Position numbers and translations under genes: made by a program
The notes under the pieces: generated by a model
Told to the model about the DNA's origin: nothing
The model's database searches: none
The model's input: the letters and a program-made list of their open reading frames with translations, nothing else
In this document: positions 29,327-37,276 of the stretch, piece after piece
How positions within the stretch are numbered: the first letter of the stretch is position 1
How the letters are laid out: every line of letters begins with the position of its first letter
Source of the DNA: Cribrihabitans marinus
GTDB lineage: Bacteria > Pseudomonadota > Alphaproteobacteria > Rhodobacterales > Rhodobacteraceae
DNA length: 64,000 nt
Direction of reading: 5' to 3'
Assembly: GCF_900109035.1 (NCBI RefSeq)
Contig: NZ_FNYD01000002.1
Span: forward strand, 248,001 to 312,000

Positions 29327-29564
29327 ATCGGCTCTCCTCGTCGGTTTGGCGCCCACGGAACGCCCGGTTGCGGGTATATGTGCGGGTCTGATGTGGCAGG
29401 GTGGCGCGAAGGTGTCAAGCGACGGGCTGGACCGGGGACTCTGCCCCCGTCGCCCTGTGGGCGACTCCCCCGAGGAATTTTGGGCCAGATGAAGCCCGAT
29501 CCGGGATGATTGCGGCGGCGGGCGGGGCGTGCATGATGGGCGGCGGCAACAACACGGAGACACC

Positions 29565-30314
29565 ATGACTGCGTCAACCTTTCTGGACACGCAAAGCGGC
29601 CGCAGGCTGGCCTTTCACAAGACCGAGGGGCAGGGGCCGTGCATCGTCTTTCTGGGCGGGCTGAAATCGGACATGGAGGGCACCAAGGCGGTGCATCTGG
29701 AGACCTGGGCACGGGCGCAGGGCCGCGCGTTTCTGCGGTTCGACTATTCCGGACATGGCGAAAGCTCGGGCACCTTCGAAGAGGGCTGCATCGGCGACTG
29801 GCATCAGGATACGCTCGACGCGGTCGATACGCTGACCGACGGGCCGCTGGTGGTTGTCGGATCCTCGATGGGGGGCTGGCAGGCGCTGCTGCTGGCGCGC
29901 GCACGGTCCGACCGGATCGCCGGGATGGTCACCATCGCCGCCGCGCCGGATTTCACCGAGGACGGGTATTGGGCCGGTTTCAGCGACGCGCAGAAACAGG
30001 AACTGGAAAGCGCGGGCTTCGTGGCGCTGCCGTCTGACTATATGGAGCCCTATATCGTCACGCGCCGCATGATCGAGGACGGGCGGCAGCACCTGGTCCT
30101 GCGCCAGCCGCTGCGCCTGCCGTTTCCGGTCCGCTGCCTGCAGGGCACGGCGGACACGGCGGTGTCGACCGAGACCGCCCTGCGGCTGCTGGAGCATGCG
30201 ACCAGCGACGACATGCGCCTGCTGCTGGTCAAGGACGCCGATCATCGGTTCTCGGACGGGCCGTGCCTTGCGCTGATCGAGGCGGCGCTTGAGGAGGTGC
30301 TGAGCGCGGGGTGA
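29565..30314 (+). CDS. alpha/beta hydrolase (ABHD10-like serine hydrolase)
   Basis: A 249-residue soluble alpha/beta hydrolase. The nucleophile elbow is [15 protein letters not shown] (Ser near 104), the Asp is likely in [10 protein letters not shown], and the His in [10 protein letters not shown]. The [11 protein letters not shown] and DYSGHGES elements resemble the mycophenolic-acid acyl-glucuronide esterase/palmitoyl thioesterase ABHD10 group. Substrate is unknown. The next gene starts on a GTG overlapping its stop, so it heads a three-gene coupled unit. Confidence 0.85.
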   Translation: MTASTFLDTQSGRRLAFHKTEGQGPCIVFLGGLKSDMEGTKAVHLETWARAQGRAFLRFDYSGHGESSGTFEEGCIGDWHQDTLDAVDTLTDGPLVVVGSSMGGWQALLLARARSDRIAGMVTIAAAPDFTEDGYWAGFSDAQKQELESAGFVALPSDYMEPYIVTRRMIEDGRQHLVLRQPLRLPFPVRCLQGTADTAVSTETALRLLEHATSDDMRLLLVKDADHRFSDGPCLALIEAALEEVLSAG

Positions 30315-31309
30315 TACGGAGCATCGGCAGATGGCTGGGGCGCGTGTTGCTCCTGTGCCTTGCGGCGATCGCCGCGCTTTGGCTGCTGGGGCCGTACGAG
30401 CGTGTTGACCTGTCGCCGGAATTCGAGCCGCGCCGGTTCGGAGAAGGAGTCCAAGTCTATTTCGAGAGCGTCGAGTCGCGTCATGACGACATCATCCCCG
30501 GCGTCGAGAAGCGCGTGGTCTGGCAGGACGGGGCCTATGAGCGGCGCACAGCATATGCCGTGCTCTATATTCACGGGTTCTCGGCCAGTTCCGAAGAGAT
30601 CCGCCCGGTTCCCGACCGGCTGGCCGAGGCGCTTGGCGCCAACCTGGTCTATACGCGGCTGAGCGGGCACGGGCGCGGCAGCGCGGCGCTGGCCGACGTC
30701 ACTGCGACGGACTGGATGGGCGACCTGGCCGAGGGGCTGGCGGCGGCGCGGGCTGTGGGCGAGCGGGTGATCGTGCTGGCCACCTCGACCGGTGGCACGC
30801 TTGCGGCGGCTGCGGCGGTCGACCCGGAGCTGGGCCGGGATCTGGCGGCGATAATCCTCGTCTCGCCCAATTTCGGCCTCAACGACCCGGCGGCCTTTGT
30901 GCTGACCCTGCCCGCGGCCCGCCACTGGTTGCCGGTTGCGATGGGCGGTGGCGAGCGGTGTTTCGAACCGCTGAACGCGGCACAGGCGCGGTATTGGACG
31001 ACCTGCTATCCGTGGGCGGCGCTGCCACCCATGGCGGCCCTTGTCGAGCGGGTTGCGGCGCTGGACTTCACGCAAGCGACGGTGCCGGCCCTGTTCTATT
31101 TCTCGGATGACGATTCGGTCGTCAGCGCAGACACCACGCGCCGCCTCGCCGGGGATTGGGGCGGGCCGGTCGAGAGTGTGGCGGTCACGATGGGCCCAGG
31201 CGACGACCCCTCGGCGCATGTGATCGCCGGCGATATCGTCTCGCCGGGCCAGACCGAGGCGGCGGTCGCGATCATGCTGGACTGGCTTGCACGGAACGGG
31301 ATCGACTGA
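30311..31309 (+). CDS. membrane-anchored alpha/beta hydrolase
   Basis: A 332-residue alpha/beta hydrolase with an N-terminal hydrophobic segment (residues about 10-27) that should act as a membrane anchor or uncleaved signal, placing the domain in the periplasm. The oxyanion-hole region is YIHGFSASSEEIRPVP, the nucleophile motif VLATSTGGTLAAAAA and the acid FSDDDSVVSA, with His in PSAHVIAG. The nucleophile elbow is T-S-T-G-G rather than G-x-S-x-G. The GTG start overlaps the previous stop (GTGA), and its own stop overlaps the next start (TGATG). Confidence 0.8.
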   Translation: MIRSIGRWLGRVLLLCLAAIAALWLLGPYERVDLSPEFEPRRFGEGVQVYFESVESRHDDIIPGVEKRVVWQDGAYERRTAYAVLYIHGFSASSEEIRPVPDRLAEALGANLVYTRLSGHGRGSAALADVTATDWMGDLAEGLAAARAVGERVIVLATSTGGTLAAAAAVDPELGRDLAAIILVSPNFGLNDPAAFVLTLPAARHWLPVAMGGGERCFEPLNAAQARYWTTCYPWAALPPMAALVERVAALDFTQATVPALFYFSDDDSVVSADTTRRLAGDWGGPVESVAVTMGPGDDPSAHVIAGDIVSPGQTEAAVAIMLDWLARNGID

Positions 31310-31941
31310 TGCGCCGCCCCCGCAGCATGTGGAGCCTTGAGACGCTGGGTCGGGTGCGGATTTCGCGGCATTTCTTCATGCGCGATTTCCTGTATTCGGA
31401 GATCGCCAATTTCCACGGGCGTCAGAACATCCCCGACGACCCCGATCTCGCCATCGAGACCGGGCGGGCGCTGTGCGAAACCCTGCTGGACCCATTGCAG
31501 GAGACCTTCGGCCGCATCGCGCTGCGCTCGGGCTATCGCTCGGCGGCGCTGAACCGGTTCGGCAACGAGAACGGGTTGAACTGCGCCCGAAACGACAATC
31601 CGCTGGAGTGCCACATCTGGGACATCGGGCGCGGCGCGGATCGGGTGGCGGGGGCGTCGGTGGTGATCCCGTGGTTCGCCGACCGCTATGCACGCGGGCG
31701 GGATTGGCGCGACCTGGCGTGGTGGATGCACGATCACCTGGATTATTCCGAGATCTGGTTCTTTCCCAAGCTCTGCGCCTTCAACATCGTCTGGCGCCCC
31801 GAGCCTCGGCGTCGGATCGACAGCTATATCGCCCCGCGCGGCTGCCTCCTGCGCCCCGGCGCGGCGCCAGAAGAAGGAGCGGCCGCGCGAAGGCGGCGCT
31901 ATGAGGACTTTCCGGGGTATCGCGCCATAGCGTACCCCTGA
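31309..31941 (+). CDS. peptidase M15-like fold protein, function unknown
   Basis: A 210-residue protein. The middle (IALRSGYRSAALNRFGNENGLNC, then LECHIWDIGRGAD) resembles the GYRS..LN...H..G.A.D pattern of M15 zinc D-Ala-D-Ala peptidases, with a possible His and Asp ligand. The pattern is imperfect and a signal peptide is missing, so catalytic activity is doubtful. The C terminus is basic (EEGAAARRRRYEDFPGYR). Its ATG overlaps the upstream hydrolase stop. I would call it a conserved hypothetical protein with an M15-like core. Confidence 0.6.
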   Translation: MRRPRSMWSLETLGRVRISRHFFMRDFLYSEIANFHGRQNIPDDPDLAIETGRALCETLLDPLQETFGRIALRSGYRSAALNRFGNENGLNCARNDNPLECHIWDIGRGADRVAGASVVIPWFADRYARGRDWRDLAWWMHDHLDYSEIWFFPKLCAFNIVWRPEPRRRIDSYIAPRGCLLRPGAAPEEGAAARRRRYEDFPGYRAIAYP

Positions 31942-32032
31942 CGGCAAGGCTTGCCCGACGCGCCGAAACGCCGCATCCTGCGCGCAAAAGGGCAGGGACG
32001 GGGCGCAGGCGTGACACGGTATCTCGATTGGA

Positions 32033-32758
32033 ATGGCGGCAATGATTGAACCCCTGGTCCTGTTGCCCGGCATGATGTGCGATGCGCGCATCTTCGAACA
32101 CCAGATCCTGCACCTGTCGCGCGAGCGCCCGGTGACCTTCGCCCCGATCTCGCAGGGCGAGCGGATCGAGCAGATCGCGTCGGAGTTGCTCGACCGGCTG
32201 CCGCAACGGTTTGCACTGGCCGGGCTCAGCATGGGCGGCATCGTGGCGATGGAGGTTATTCGTCGCGCGCCCACGCGGGTGACACGCCTGTGCCTGATGA
32301 GCACCGACGCTCATTCCGACACGCCCCAGATCGCCTCGGCGCGCGAGCCGCTGATCGTGGCCGCCCGGGCCGGCCGCCTGGGCGAGGCGCTGCAACAGGC
32401 GGTGCGTCCCGAGGCGTTGGCCCCGGGCGCGCGCCGGGTCGATGTGCTGGAACTGGTCCAGACCATGGGCGCGGATCTGGGCGCCGAAATCTTCGTGCGC
32501 CAGATGCGGGCCCTGCAGCGGCGACCGGATCAGCAGGTGACTCTGCGCAAGATCAAGGTGCCCGCGATGATCCTGTGCGGGCGGCACGACCGGCTGACCC
32601 CGGTTCAGCGGCACGAGTTCATGGCACAACTGATCCCCAACGCCCGGCTGGAGATCCTGGAGGATGCTGGACATCTGCCACCGGTCGAGCAACCCGAAGC
32701 GGTGACGCACCAGCTTCGCCAGTGGTTCGCGCAACCCCTGGTCCTGGACAACGCCTGA
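32033..32758 (+). CDS. alpha/beta hydrolase
   Basis: A 241-residue soluble alpha/beta hydrolase. It has LVLLPGMMCDARIF (oxyanion region), nucleophile elbow LAGLSMGGIVAMEV (Ser near residue 66), acid ILCGRHDRLTPV and His in LEDAGHLPPVEQPEAV, the full triad. It resembles carboxylesterase/MhpC-type enzymes of unknown substrate. Two ATGs are possible (32033 and 32042); the second is closer to the conserved start. It lies back-to-back with the end of phaZ. Confidence 0.82.
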   Translation: MAAMIEPLVLLPGMMCDARIFEHQILHLSRERPVTFAPISQGERIEQIASELLDRLPQRFALAGLSMGGIVAMEVIRRAPTRVTRLCLMSTDAHSDTPQIASAREPLIVAARAGRLGEALQQAVRPEALAPGARRVDVLELVQTMGADLGAEIFVRQMRALQRRPDQQVTLRKIKVPAMILCGRHDRLTPVQRHEFMAQLIPNARLEILEDAGHLPPVEQPEAVTHQLRQWFAQPLVLDNA

Positions 32759-32776
32759 ACCGGCAGGGTGGGCGGA

Positions 32777-34057
32777 CTATCGCGCCGCCGCGTTCTTGTT
32801 GGCGGGCTTGCCGCGAGCCGGGCGGGCGGCGTCGGCGGCGTTCATGAAGTCGATCACCAGCGGGCGGATGTTGTCGCGCCAACTGCGTCCGGCGAAGATG
32901 CCGTAATGGCCGGCGCCGGGTTCGACATGGCTGGCCTTCTTCGCGTCGGGCAGACCGGTCAGCAGGTCCAGCGCGGCGACACACTGGCCGGGGGCGGATA
33001 TGTCGTCATTCGCCCCCTCGACCGTCTTGACCGCCACGTCGGTGATCTTGCCGATATCGACCTTGTGGCCGTCGACGACGAATTCGTTTCGGGCGATCTC
33101 GCGGTTCTTGAACACGCGCTCGACCGTGGACAGGTAGAATTCGGCCGTCATGTCCATCACGGCGAGGTATTCGTCGTAGAAGCGGTTATGCGCGTCGTGA
33201 TCCGAGGCGTCGCCGCGCATAACTCGCTGGATCTGGTCCGAGAAGGCCTTGGAGTGGCGCTCGCCGTTCATCGACATGAACGACGCCAGCTGCAGCAACC
33301 CCGGATAGACCATGCGGCCGACGCCCTTGTACTTGAAGCCGACCCTCTGGATCATCGTCTCTTCCAGCTGGCCCATGGTGACGCGGCGGCCGAAATCGGT
33401 GACCTCGGTGGGGGTGGCGTCGGGGTCGACCGGGCCGCCGATCAGGGTCAGCGAGGTCGGTTGCGCCTTGGGATCCTGCTCGGCCAGGTAGGCGGTTGCC
33501 GCCAGGGTCAGCGGGACCGGCTGGCAAACCGCGACGACATGGGTGTCGGGGCCAAGCTCGCGCATGAAATCGACCAGGTAGAGGGTATAGTCCTCGATAT
33601 CGAACTTGCCCTCGGACACCGGGATGTCGCGGGCATTGTGCCAGTCGGTGATGTAGACCTCGCAATTGACCAGCAGGCTCTTGACCGTCGAACGCAGCAG
33701 TGTCGCGTAGTGGCCCGACATCGGCGCGACCAGAAGAACCTTGCGCGGCTGCGTCTTGCGGCCGGCCACTGCGAAATGCACCAGGTCGCCGAACGGCCGC
33801 TCGACGACGGTGCGGATATCGACCAGGTGGTCCTTGCCATCCTCGCAGGTGAAGGTGCGGATGCCCCAGTCCGGTTTGGTCACCATGCGCTGGAACGTGC
33901 GTTCGGTCACTTCGCCCCAGGCGGACATCCAGCTGAACGCAGGGTTGGGAACCATGCTGAAAATCGGATAGGATGCAAGTGAGTTGGCGGAGGCACCCAG
34001 CCATTGGTTCGTGTTGCGGAGAGATTCCATCAGGTCGTAGGTGATCATGTATCGCAT
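32777..34057 (-). CDS. phaZ: intracellular polyhydroxyalkanoate depolymerase
   Basis: A 426-residue intracellular PHB depolymerase that breaks down storage granules to hydroxyacids. It has the alpha/beta fold with a Cys nucleophile in AVCQPVPL (Cys178) instead of Ser, as in the PhaZ1 type. Other family marks are DWHNARDIP and the C-terminal HVEPGAGHYGIFAGRSWRDNI with the catalytic His. The start at 34057 has GGAGGCACGTATC. It is divergent from phaC across 110 bp that hold a PhaR-type operator. The tail is Ala/Lys/Arg-rich, perhaps aiding granule binding. Confidence 0.95.
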   Translation of the reverse strand: MRYMITYDLMESLRNTNQWLGASANSLASYPIFSMVPNPAFSWMSAWGEVTERTFQRMVTKPDWGIRTFTCEDGKDHLVDIRTVVERPFGDLVHFAVAGRKTQPRKVLLVAPMSGHYATLLRSTVKSLLVNCEVYITDWHNARDIPVSEGKFDIEDYTLYLVDFMRELGPDTHVVAVCQPVPLTLAATAYLAEQDPKAQPTSLTLIGGPVDPDATPTEVTDFGRRVTMGQLEETMIQRVGFKYKGVGRMVYPGLLQLASFMSMNGERHSKAFSDQIQRVMRGDASDHDAHNRFYDEYLAVMDMTAEFYLSTVERVFKNREIARNEFVVDGHKVDIGKITDVAVKTVEGANDDISAPGQCVAALDLLTGLPDAKKASHVEPGAGHYGIFAGRSWRDNIRPLVIDFMNAADAARPARGKPANKNAAAR

Positions 34058-34132
34058 GATACGTGCCTCCATAAATCCGTCCGAAGATCCGGACAATTCA
34101 CCGCTTTGCTCTCCCCGGCACCGCGATTTATT

Positions 34133-34143
34133 CTGCACAGCAG
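34133..34143. promoter_or_regulatory. PhaR-type operator before phaC
   Basis: CTGC-ACA-GCAG is a perfect copy of the CTGC-N3-GCAG palindrome known as the PhaR target in Paracoccus. It lies 25-35 bp before the phaC start codon, close to where transcription should begin, and could also affect divergent phaZ. Confidence 0.65.
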
Positions 34144-34167
34144 CGAGAGTAGGAGGATTTCCTTAAA

Positions 34168-35970
34168 ATGACAACTAGCGAAGTCGGCACACCGGAGCTG
34201 GACAGCGAGAACCTTGAAAAGCTAAGGAAAAACATGGAGAAGGTGGAAGTCCTCTCGAAACGGCTGATCGAGGTGATGGCGGGCAAGGCCGGTCACAACC
34301 CTTCGCTGGACGCTCCGAATCAAGAGCTTTTCGCAAAGGCAGCAACGGCCTATTGGGCCGATGTCATGCAGAACCCCGCCAAGCTGCTGGAACAGCAGGT
34401 GGCGTTCTGGGGCAAGTCGGTTATGAACTTCGCCGAGAGCCAGCAGGCGCTGGCCCGCAATTTGGCCGAAGAGGCCGATGACGGACCCAAGGACCGGCGC
34501 TTTGCCAACCCGATGTGGGAGTCCAACCCCTATTTCCATTTCATCAAGAAGCAGTATCAGACCAACGCCGCGACGATTGCGCAGGCGGTCGAGTCGGTCG
34601 ACGATCTGGACCCGACCGAGAAACGGCGCCTGAACTACTTCGCGCAGCAGATCATCGACATGATGGCGCCCACCAATTTCCTGGCCACCAACCCGGATGC
34701 ACTGCAGAAGGCGGTCGAGACCGAAGGGGAGTCGCTCATCAAGGGGCTTGAGAACCTGGTCAAGGATCTGGAGGCCAACAACGGCGAACTGGTGGTGCGC
34801 CTGGCCGACGAAAGCGCGTTCGAGCTGGGCGGCAACATCGCCACCACGCCGGGCGACGTGGTCTATCGCAACCGGATGATGGAGCTGATCCAGTACAAGC
34901 CATCCACCGAGACCGTCCACGAGACGCCCATCGTCCTGTTCCCGCCCTGGATCAACAAGTTCTACATCCTCGACCTCAAGGCGCAGAACAGCCTGATCAA
35001 GTGGGTGACCGAGCAGGGCTATACCCTGTTCGTGGTCAGCTGGGTCAATCCCGACCGCAGCTATGCCGAGACCGGTCTCGAGGATTACATCCAGGACGGC
35101 TATCTGACCGCGATCGACGAGGTGAAGAAGATCTGCGACGTCGAGCAGGTCAACGCGGTGGGCTATTGCATCGCGGGCACCACGCTGAGCCTGGTCCTGT
35201 CGCTGCTCAAGCAGCGCGGCGACAAGTCGGTCAAGTCGGCCACCTTCTTCACGGCCCTCACCGATTTCGAAGATCAGGGAGAGTTCACGCCGTTCCTGCA
35301 GGACGATTTCATCGACGGGATCGAGGCCGAGGTGGCCAAGCAGGGCGTTCTGCGCTCCTACATCATGGCGCGCACGTTCTCCTATCTGCGGTCCAACGAC
35401 CTGATCTATACGCCCGCGATCCGCAGCTACATGATGGGCGAGACGCCGCCGGCCTTCGACCTGCTCTACTGGAACGGGGACGGCGCCAACCTGCCGGCGA
35501 AGATGGTGACGCAATACCTGCGCGGGCTGTGCCAGCGCAACGAGTTCACCACCGACGGGTTCGAGCTGATGGGGCACACGCTGCATGTGCGGGACGTGGA
35601 TGTGCCGCTGATGTCGATCACCTGCGAGACGGATCACATCGCGGCCTGGAAGGATTGCTATCGAGGGGTGCAGCAGATGGGATCGCGCTCCAAGACCTTT
35701 GTGGTGTCCGAATCCGGGCATATCGCCGGCATCGTCAACCCGCCCAGCAAGAAGAAATACGGCCACTATACCAATAGCGACCTGTCGCTAGACGCGGCCG
35801 ACTGGCTGGCCGGGGCGGATTACACCGAAGGTTCGTGGTGGCCGCGCTGGGAGTCCTGGCTGCGCAAGCGCTCGGGCAAGCAGGTTCCGGCCCGCGATAC
35901 CGGCGATTCGGACCACTGCAGACTGGCCCCGGCGCCGGGTGAGTATGTGAAGGTCAAGGCAAGTGCCTGA
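34168..35970 (+). CDS. phaC: class I polyhydroxyalkanoate synthase
   Basis: A 600-residue PHA synthase that polymerises (R)-3-hydroxyacyl-CoA on the granule surface. The lipase-like box VGYCIAGTTLS carries the nucleophile Cys334. The catalytic Asp lies in MSITCETDHIAAW and the His in VVSESGHIAGIVNPP. The PPWINKFYILDL element and the length fit class I (single-subunit) enzymes. The ribosome-binding site is TAGGAGGATTTCC. It is divergent from phaZ and followed by phaP, which has its own operator-controlled promoter. Confidence 0.97.
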   Translation: MTTSEVGTPELDSENLEKLRKNMEKVEVLSKRLIEVMAGKAGHNPSLDAPNQELFAKAATAYWADVMQNPAKLLEQQVAFWGKSVMNFAESQQALARNLAEEADDGPKDRRFANPMWESNPYFHFIKKQYQTNAATIAQAVESVDDLDPTEKRRLNYFAQQIIDMMAPTNFLATNPDALQKAVETEGESLIKGLENLVKDLEANNGELVVRLADESAFELGGNIATTPGDVVYRNRMMELIQYKPSTETVHETPIVLFPPWINKFYILDLKAQNSLIKWVTEQGYTLFVVSWVNPDRSYAETGLEDYIQDGYLTAIDEVKKICDVEQVNAVGYCIAGTTLSLVLSLLKQRGDKSVKSATFFTALTDFEDQGEFTPFLQDDFIDGIEAEVAKQGVLRSYIMARTFSYLRSNDLIYTPAIRSYMMGETPPAFDLLYWNGDGANLPAKMVTQYLRGLCQRNEFTTDGFELMGHTLHVRDVDVPLMSITCETDHIAAWKDCYRGVQQMGSRSKTFVVSESGHIAGIVNPPSKKKYGHYTNSDLSLDAADWLAGADYTEGSWWPRWESWLRKRSGKQVPARDTGDSDHCRLAPAPGEYVKVKASA

Positions 35971-35993
35971 TTTTCCGCCGAAAAGAATTTTTT

Positions 35994-36004
35994 CTGCGAC
36001 GCAG
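35994..36004. promoter_or_regulatory. PhaR-type operator 1 before phaP
   Basis: CTGC-GAC-GCAG, a perfect palindromic PhaR-type site. It lies 30 bp (close to three helical turns) from operator 2, so two repressor units could bind the same DNA face. Confidence 0.7.
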
Positions 36005-36015
36005 CACGAAAAATC

Positions 36016-36044
36016 TTGAAATGCTGCGACGCAGCATGCATATT
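36016..36044 (+). promoter_or_regulatory. phaP promoter
   Basis: TTGAAA (36016-36021) and CATATT (36039-36044) are separated by exactly 17 bp. PhaR operator 2 fills the spacer, an ideal position for repression. The predicted start point is about 50 bp before the phaP ATG. Confidence 0.6.
36024..36034. promoter_or_regulatory. PhaR-type operator 2 before phaP
   Basis: A second perfect CTGC-GAC-GCAG, embedded in the longer palindrome ATGCTGCGACGCAGCAT (36021-36037), lying between the -35 and -10 boxes of the phaP promoter. Confidence 0.72.
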
Positions 36045-36100
36045 GTCCGTGAGCCGGAAAGGCCGGGGTGGGCCCGGCGCAGGCAAAAAGGATTAGGACA

Positions 36101-36547
36101 ATGGCAAAGACTCAAGACTTCAACGCCGTCATGAAAGACATCATGGGCGCATTCCCCGTTGACACCAGCGCAATGGAAGACGCGTTCAAGACCACTGCAA
36201 GCCTGAACGAGAAGCTGTCGGGCGTTGCTCTGGACGCCGCCGAGAAATCGGCCGAGATCTCGAACAAGTGGACCAAGGACACCCTGGCCAAGCTGACCGA
36301 GATGTCGAAAGCCAAGGCAGAGCCCGCCGACTACGCGAAGGCCTATACCGACTTCGCAAGCGCGTCGGCCGAAGTTGCCGCCGAGAACATGGCTGCCTTC
36401 GCCGAGGTCGCCAAGAAGGTGCAGATGGAAACCGTCGAGCTGCTGATGGCCGCTGGCAAGAACATCTCGGAAGATGCGACTGCCGCCGTCAAGAAGGCGA
36501 CCAGCGACGTGACCGCTGCCACCAAGAAGGCCGCAGCCGCGAAGTAA
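36101..36547 (+). CDS. phaP: phasin (PHA granule coat protein)
   Basis: A 148-residue Ala/Lys-rich helical phasin that coats polyhydroxyalkanoate granules. The sequence is almost all amphipathic helix (NEKLSGVALDAAEKSAEI, AAENMAAFAEVAKKVQMET), ending in a Lys/Ala-rich tail (ATKKAAAAK). The start at 36101 follows AAAAAGGATTAGGACA. A promoter with two PhaR operators precedes it and a clear terminator follows. It sits between phaC and phaR in the standard order. Confidence 0.95.
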   Translation: MAKTQDFNAVMKDIMGAFPVDTSAMEDAFKTTASLNEKLSGVALDAAEKSAEISNKWTKDTLAKLTEMSKAKAEPADYAKAYTDFASASAEVAAENMAAFAEVAKKVQMETVELLMAAGKNISEDATAAVKKATSDVTAATKKAAAAK

Positions 36548-36594
36548 GAAGACCAGCGAAACTGCACCCATTCCTCCCAAATGGTGCAATCGCG

Positions 36595-36624
36595 AAGGGC
36601 AGGTCGACAGGCCTGCCCTTTTTT
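36595..36624 (+). terminator. phaP intrinsic terminator
   Basis: AAGGGCAGG (36595-36603) pairs with CCTGCCCTT (36612-36620) around an 8-nt loop and runs into six T residues (36619-36624), 48 bp past the phaP stop. A classical Rho-independent terminator. Confidence 0.9.
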
Positions 36625-36674
36625 CGTGGCAAGTGCTTTCCCTTCCCTTTTCTTCTGCGCTCGCATAGTCTGTG

Positions 36675-36685
36675 CTGCAACGCAT
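36675..36685. promoter_or_regulatory. degenerate PhaR-type site before phaR
   Basis: CTGC-AAC-GCAT differs by one base from CTGC-N3-GCAG and lies 22-32 bp before the phaR GTG. Self-repression of phaR is known in relatives, so a weak autoregulatory site is plausible. Confidence 0.4.
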
Positions 36686-36706
36686 CATCCTTGGGGAGGG
36701 AAGACG

Positions 36707-37264
36707 GTGGCGACAGAAGAAAAGCCATTGCTGATCAAGCGCTATGCCAGCCGGCGACTCTATAACACCGAGACCAGCGACTACGTCACGCTCGAGGATA
36801 TCGCGGGCTTCATCCGCGACGGTCGCGAGGTGCAGATTGTCGATCTGAAATCCGGTGACGACCTGACCCGCCAGTATCTCCTCCAGATCATCGCCGAACA
36901 CGAAAGCCGGGGCGAGAATGTCTTGCCGGTAAACGTGCTCAACGACCTGGTGCGCAGCTACATGCTGCCGGGCGGGGGGCTGATGCCGCAATTCCTGCAG
37001 AGTTCGTTCGACATGCTGCGCGAGAGCCAGTCGAAGATGGTCGAGAACATGAACGCGATGAACCCGATGTCCAAGATGCCCGGTTTCGAGGCAATGCAGG
37101 CGCAGCAAAAGGCGTTCCTGAAGGCGATGACCGGCGGGATGTCGGGCCAGTGGTCCGGGCCGGGCGAGGACGACAAGGCCGGCGACGAGAAATCGGGCGA
37201 GGATCTGGACGCCATCAAGAAACAGCTGTCGGAGTTGCAGGAGAAGCTCTCCAAGCTCAGCTGA
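36707..37264 (+). CDS. phaR: polyhydroxyalkanoate synthesis repressor PhaR
   Basis: A 185-residue PhaR. The N-terminal DNA-binding/PHB domain has the signature LLIKRYASRRLYNTETSDYVTLEDIA, followed by the accumulation-regulator domain (TRQYLLQIIAEHESRGENVLP) and a flexible Met/Gln-rich tail ending in a coiled coil (LSELQEKLSKLS). PhaR binds nascent PHB granules and so releases phasin and synthase promoters. The start is a GTG after GGGGAGGGAAGAC. CTGC-N3-GCAG sites before phaC and phaP are its likely targets. Confidence 0.95.
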   Translation: MATEEKPLLIKRYASRRLYNTETSDYVTLEDIAGFIRDGREVQIVDLKSGDDLTRQYLLQIIAEHESRGENVLPVNVLNDLVRSYMLPGGGLMPQFLQSSFDMLRESQSKMVENMNAMNPMSKMPGFEAMQAQQKAFLKAMTGGMSGQWSGPGEDDKAGDEKSGEDLDAIKKQLSELQEKLSKLS

Positions 37265-37276
37265 CGGCCTGATCCG

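Noticed and set aside
27332-29509. A long plus-strand open frame (725 codons) opposite thrS.
   Set aside because: It lies wholly antisense to thrS, has no motif and is caused by GC-rich codon structure; the same holds for long open frames opposite the cyclase (37334-39295), the PuuB/DegT genes (39048-41150), GS-like copy 1 (41302-43290) and the acidic protein (56843-59074).
29327-29564. T-box or other leader control for thrS.
   Set aside because: No T-box sequence or terminator/antiterminator pair was found; such leaders are not expected in alphaproteobacteria.
30311-31309. Pseudogene because of the atypical nucleophile elbow.
   Set aside because: The frame is intact, the other triad residues are present and both ends are coupled to neighbours, so it looks functional.
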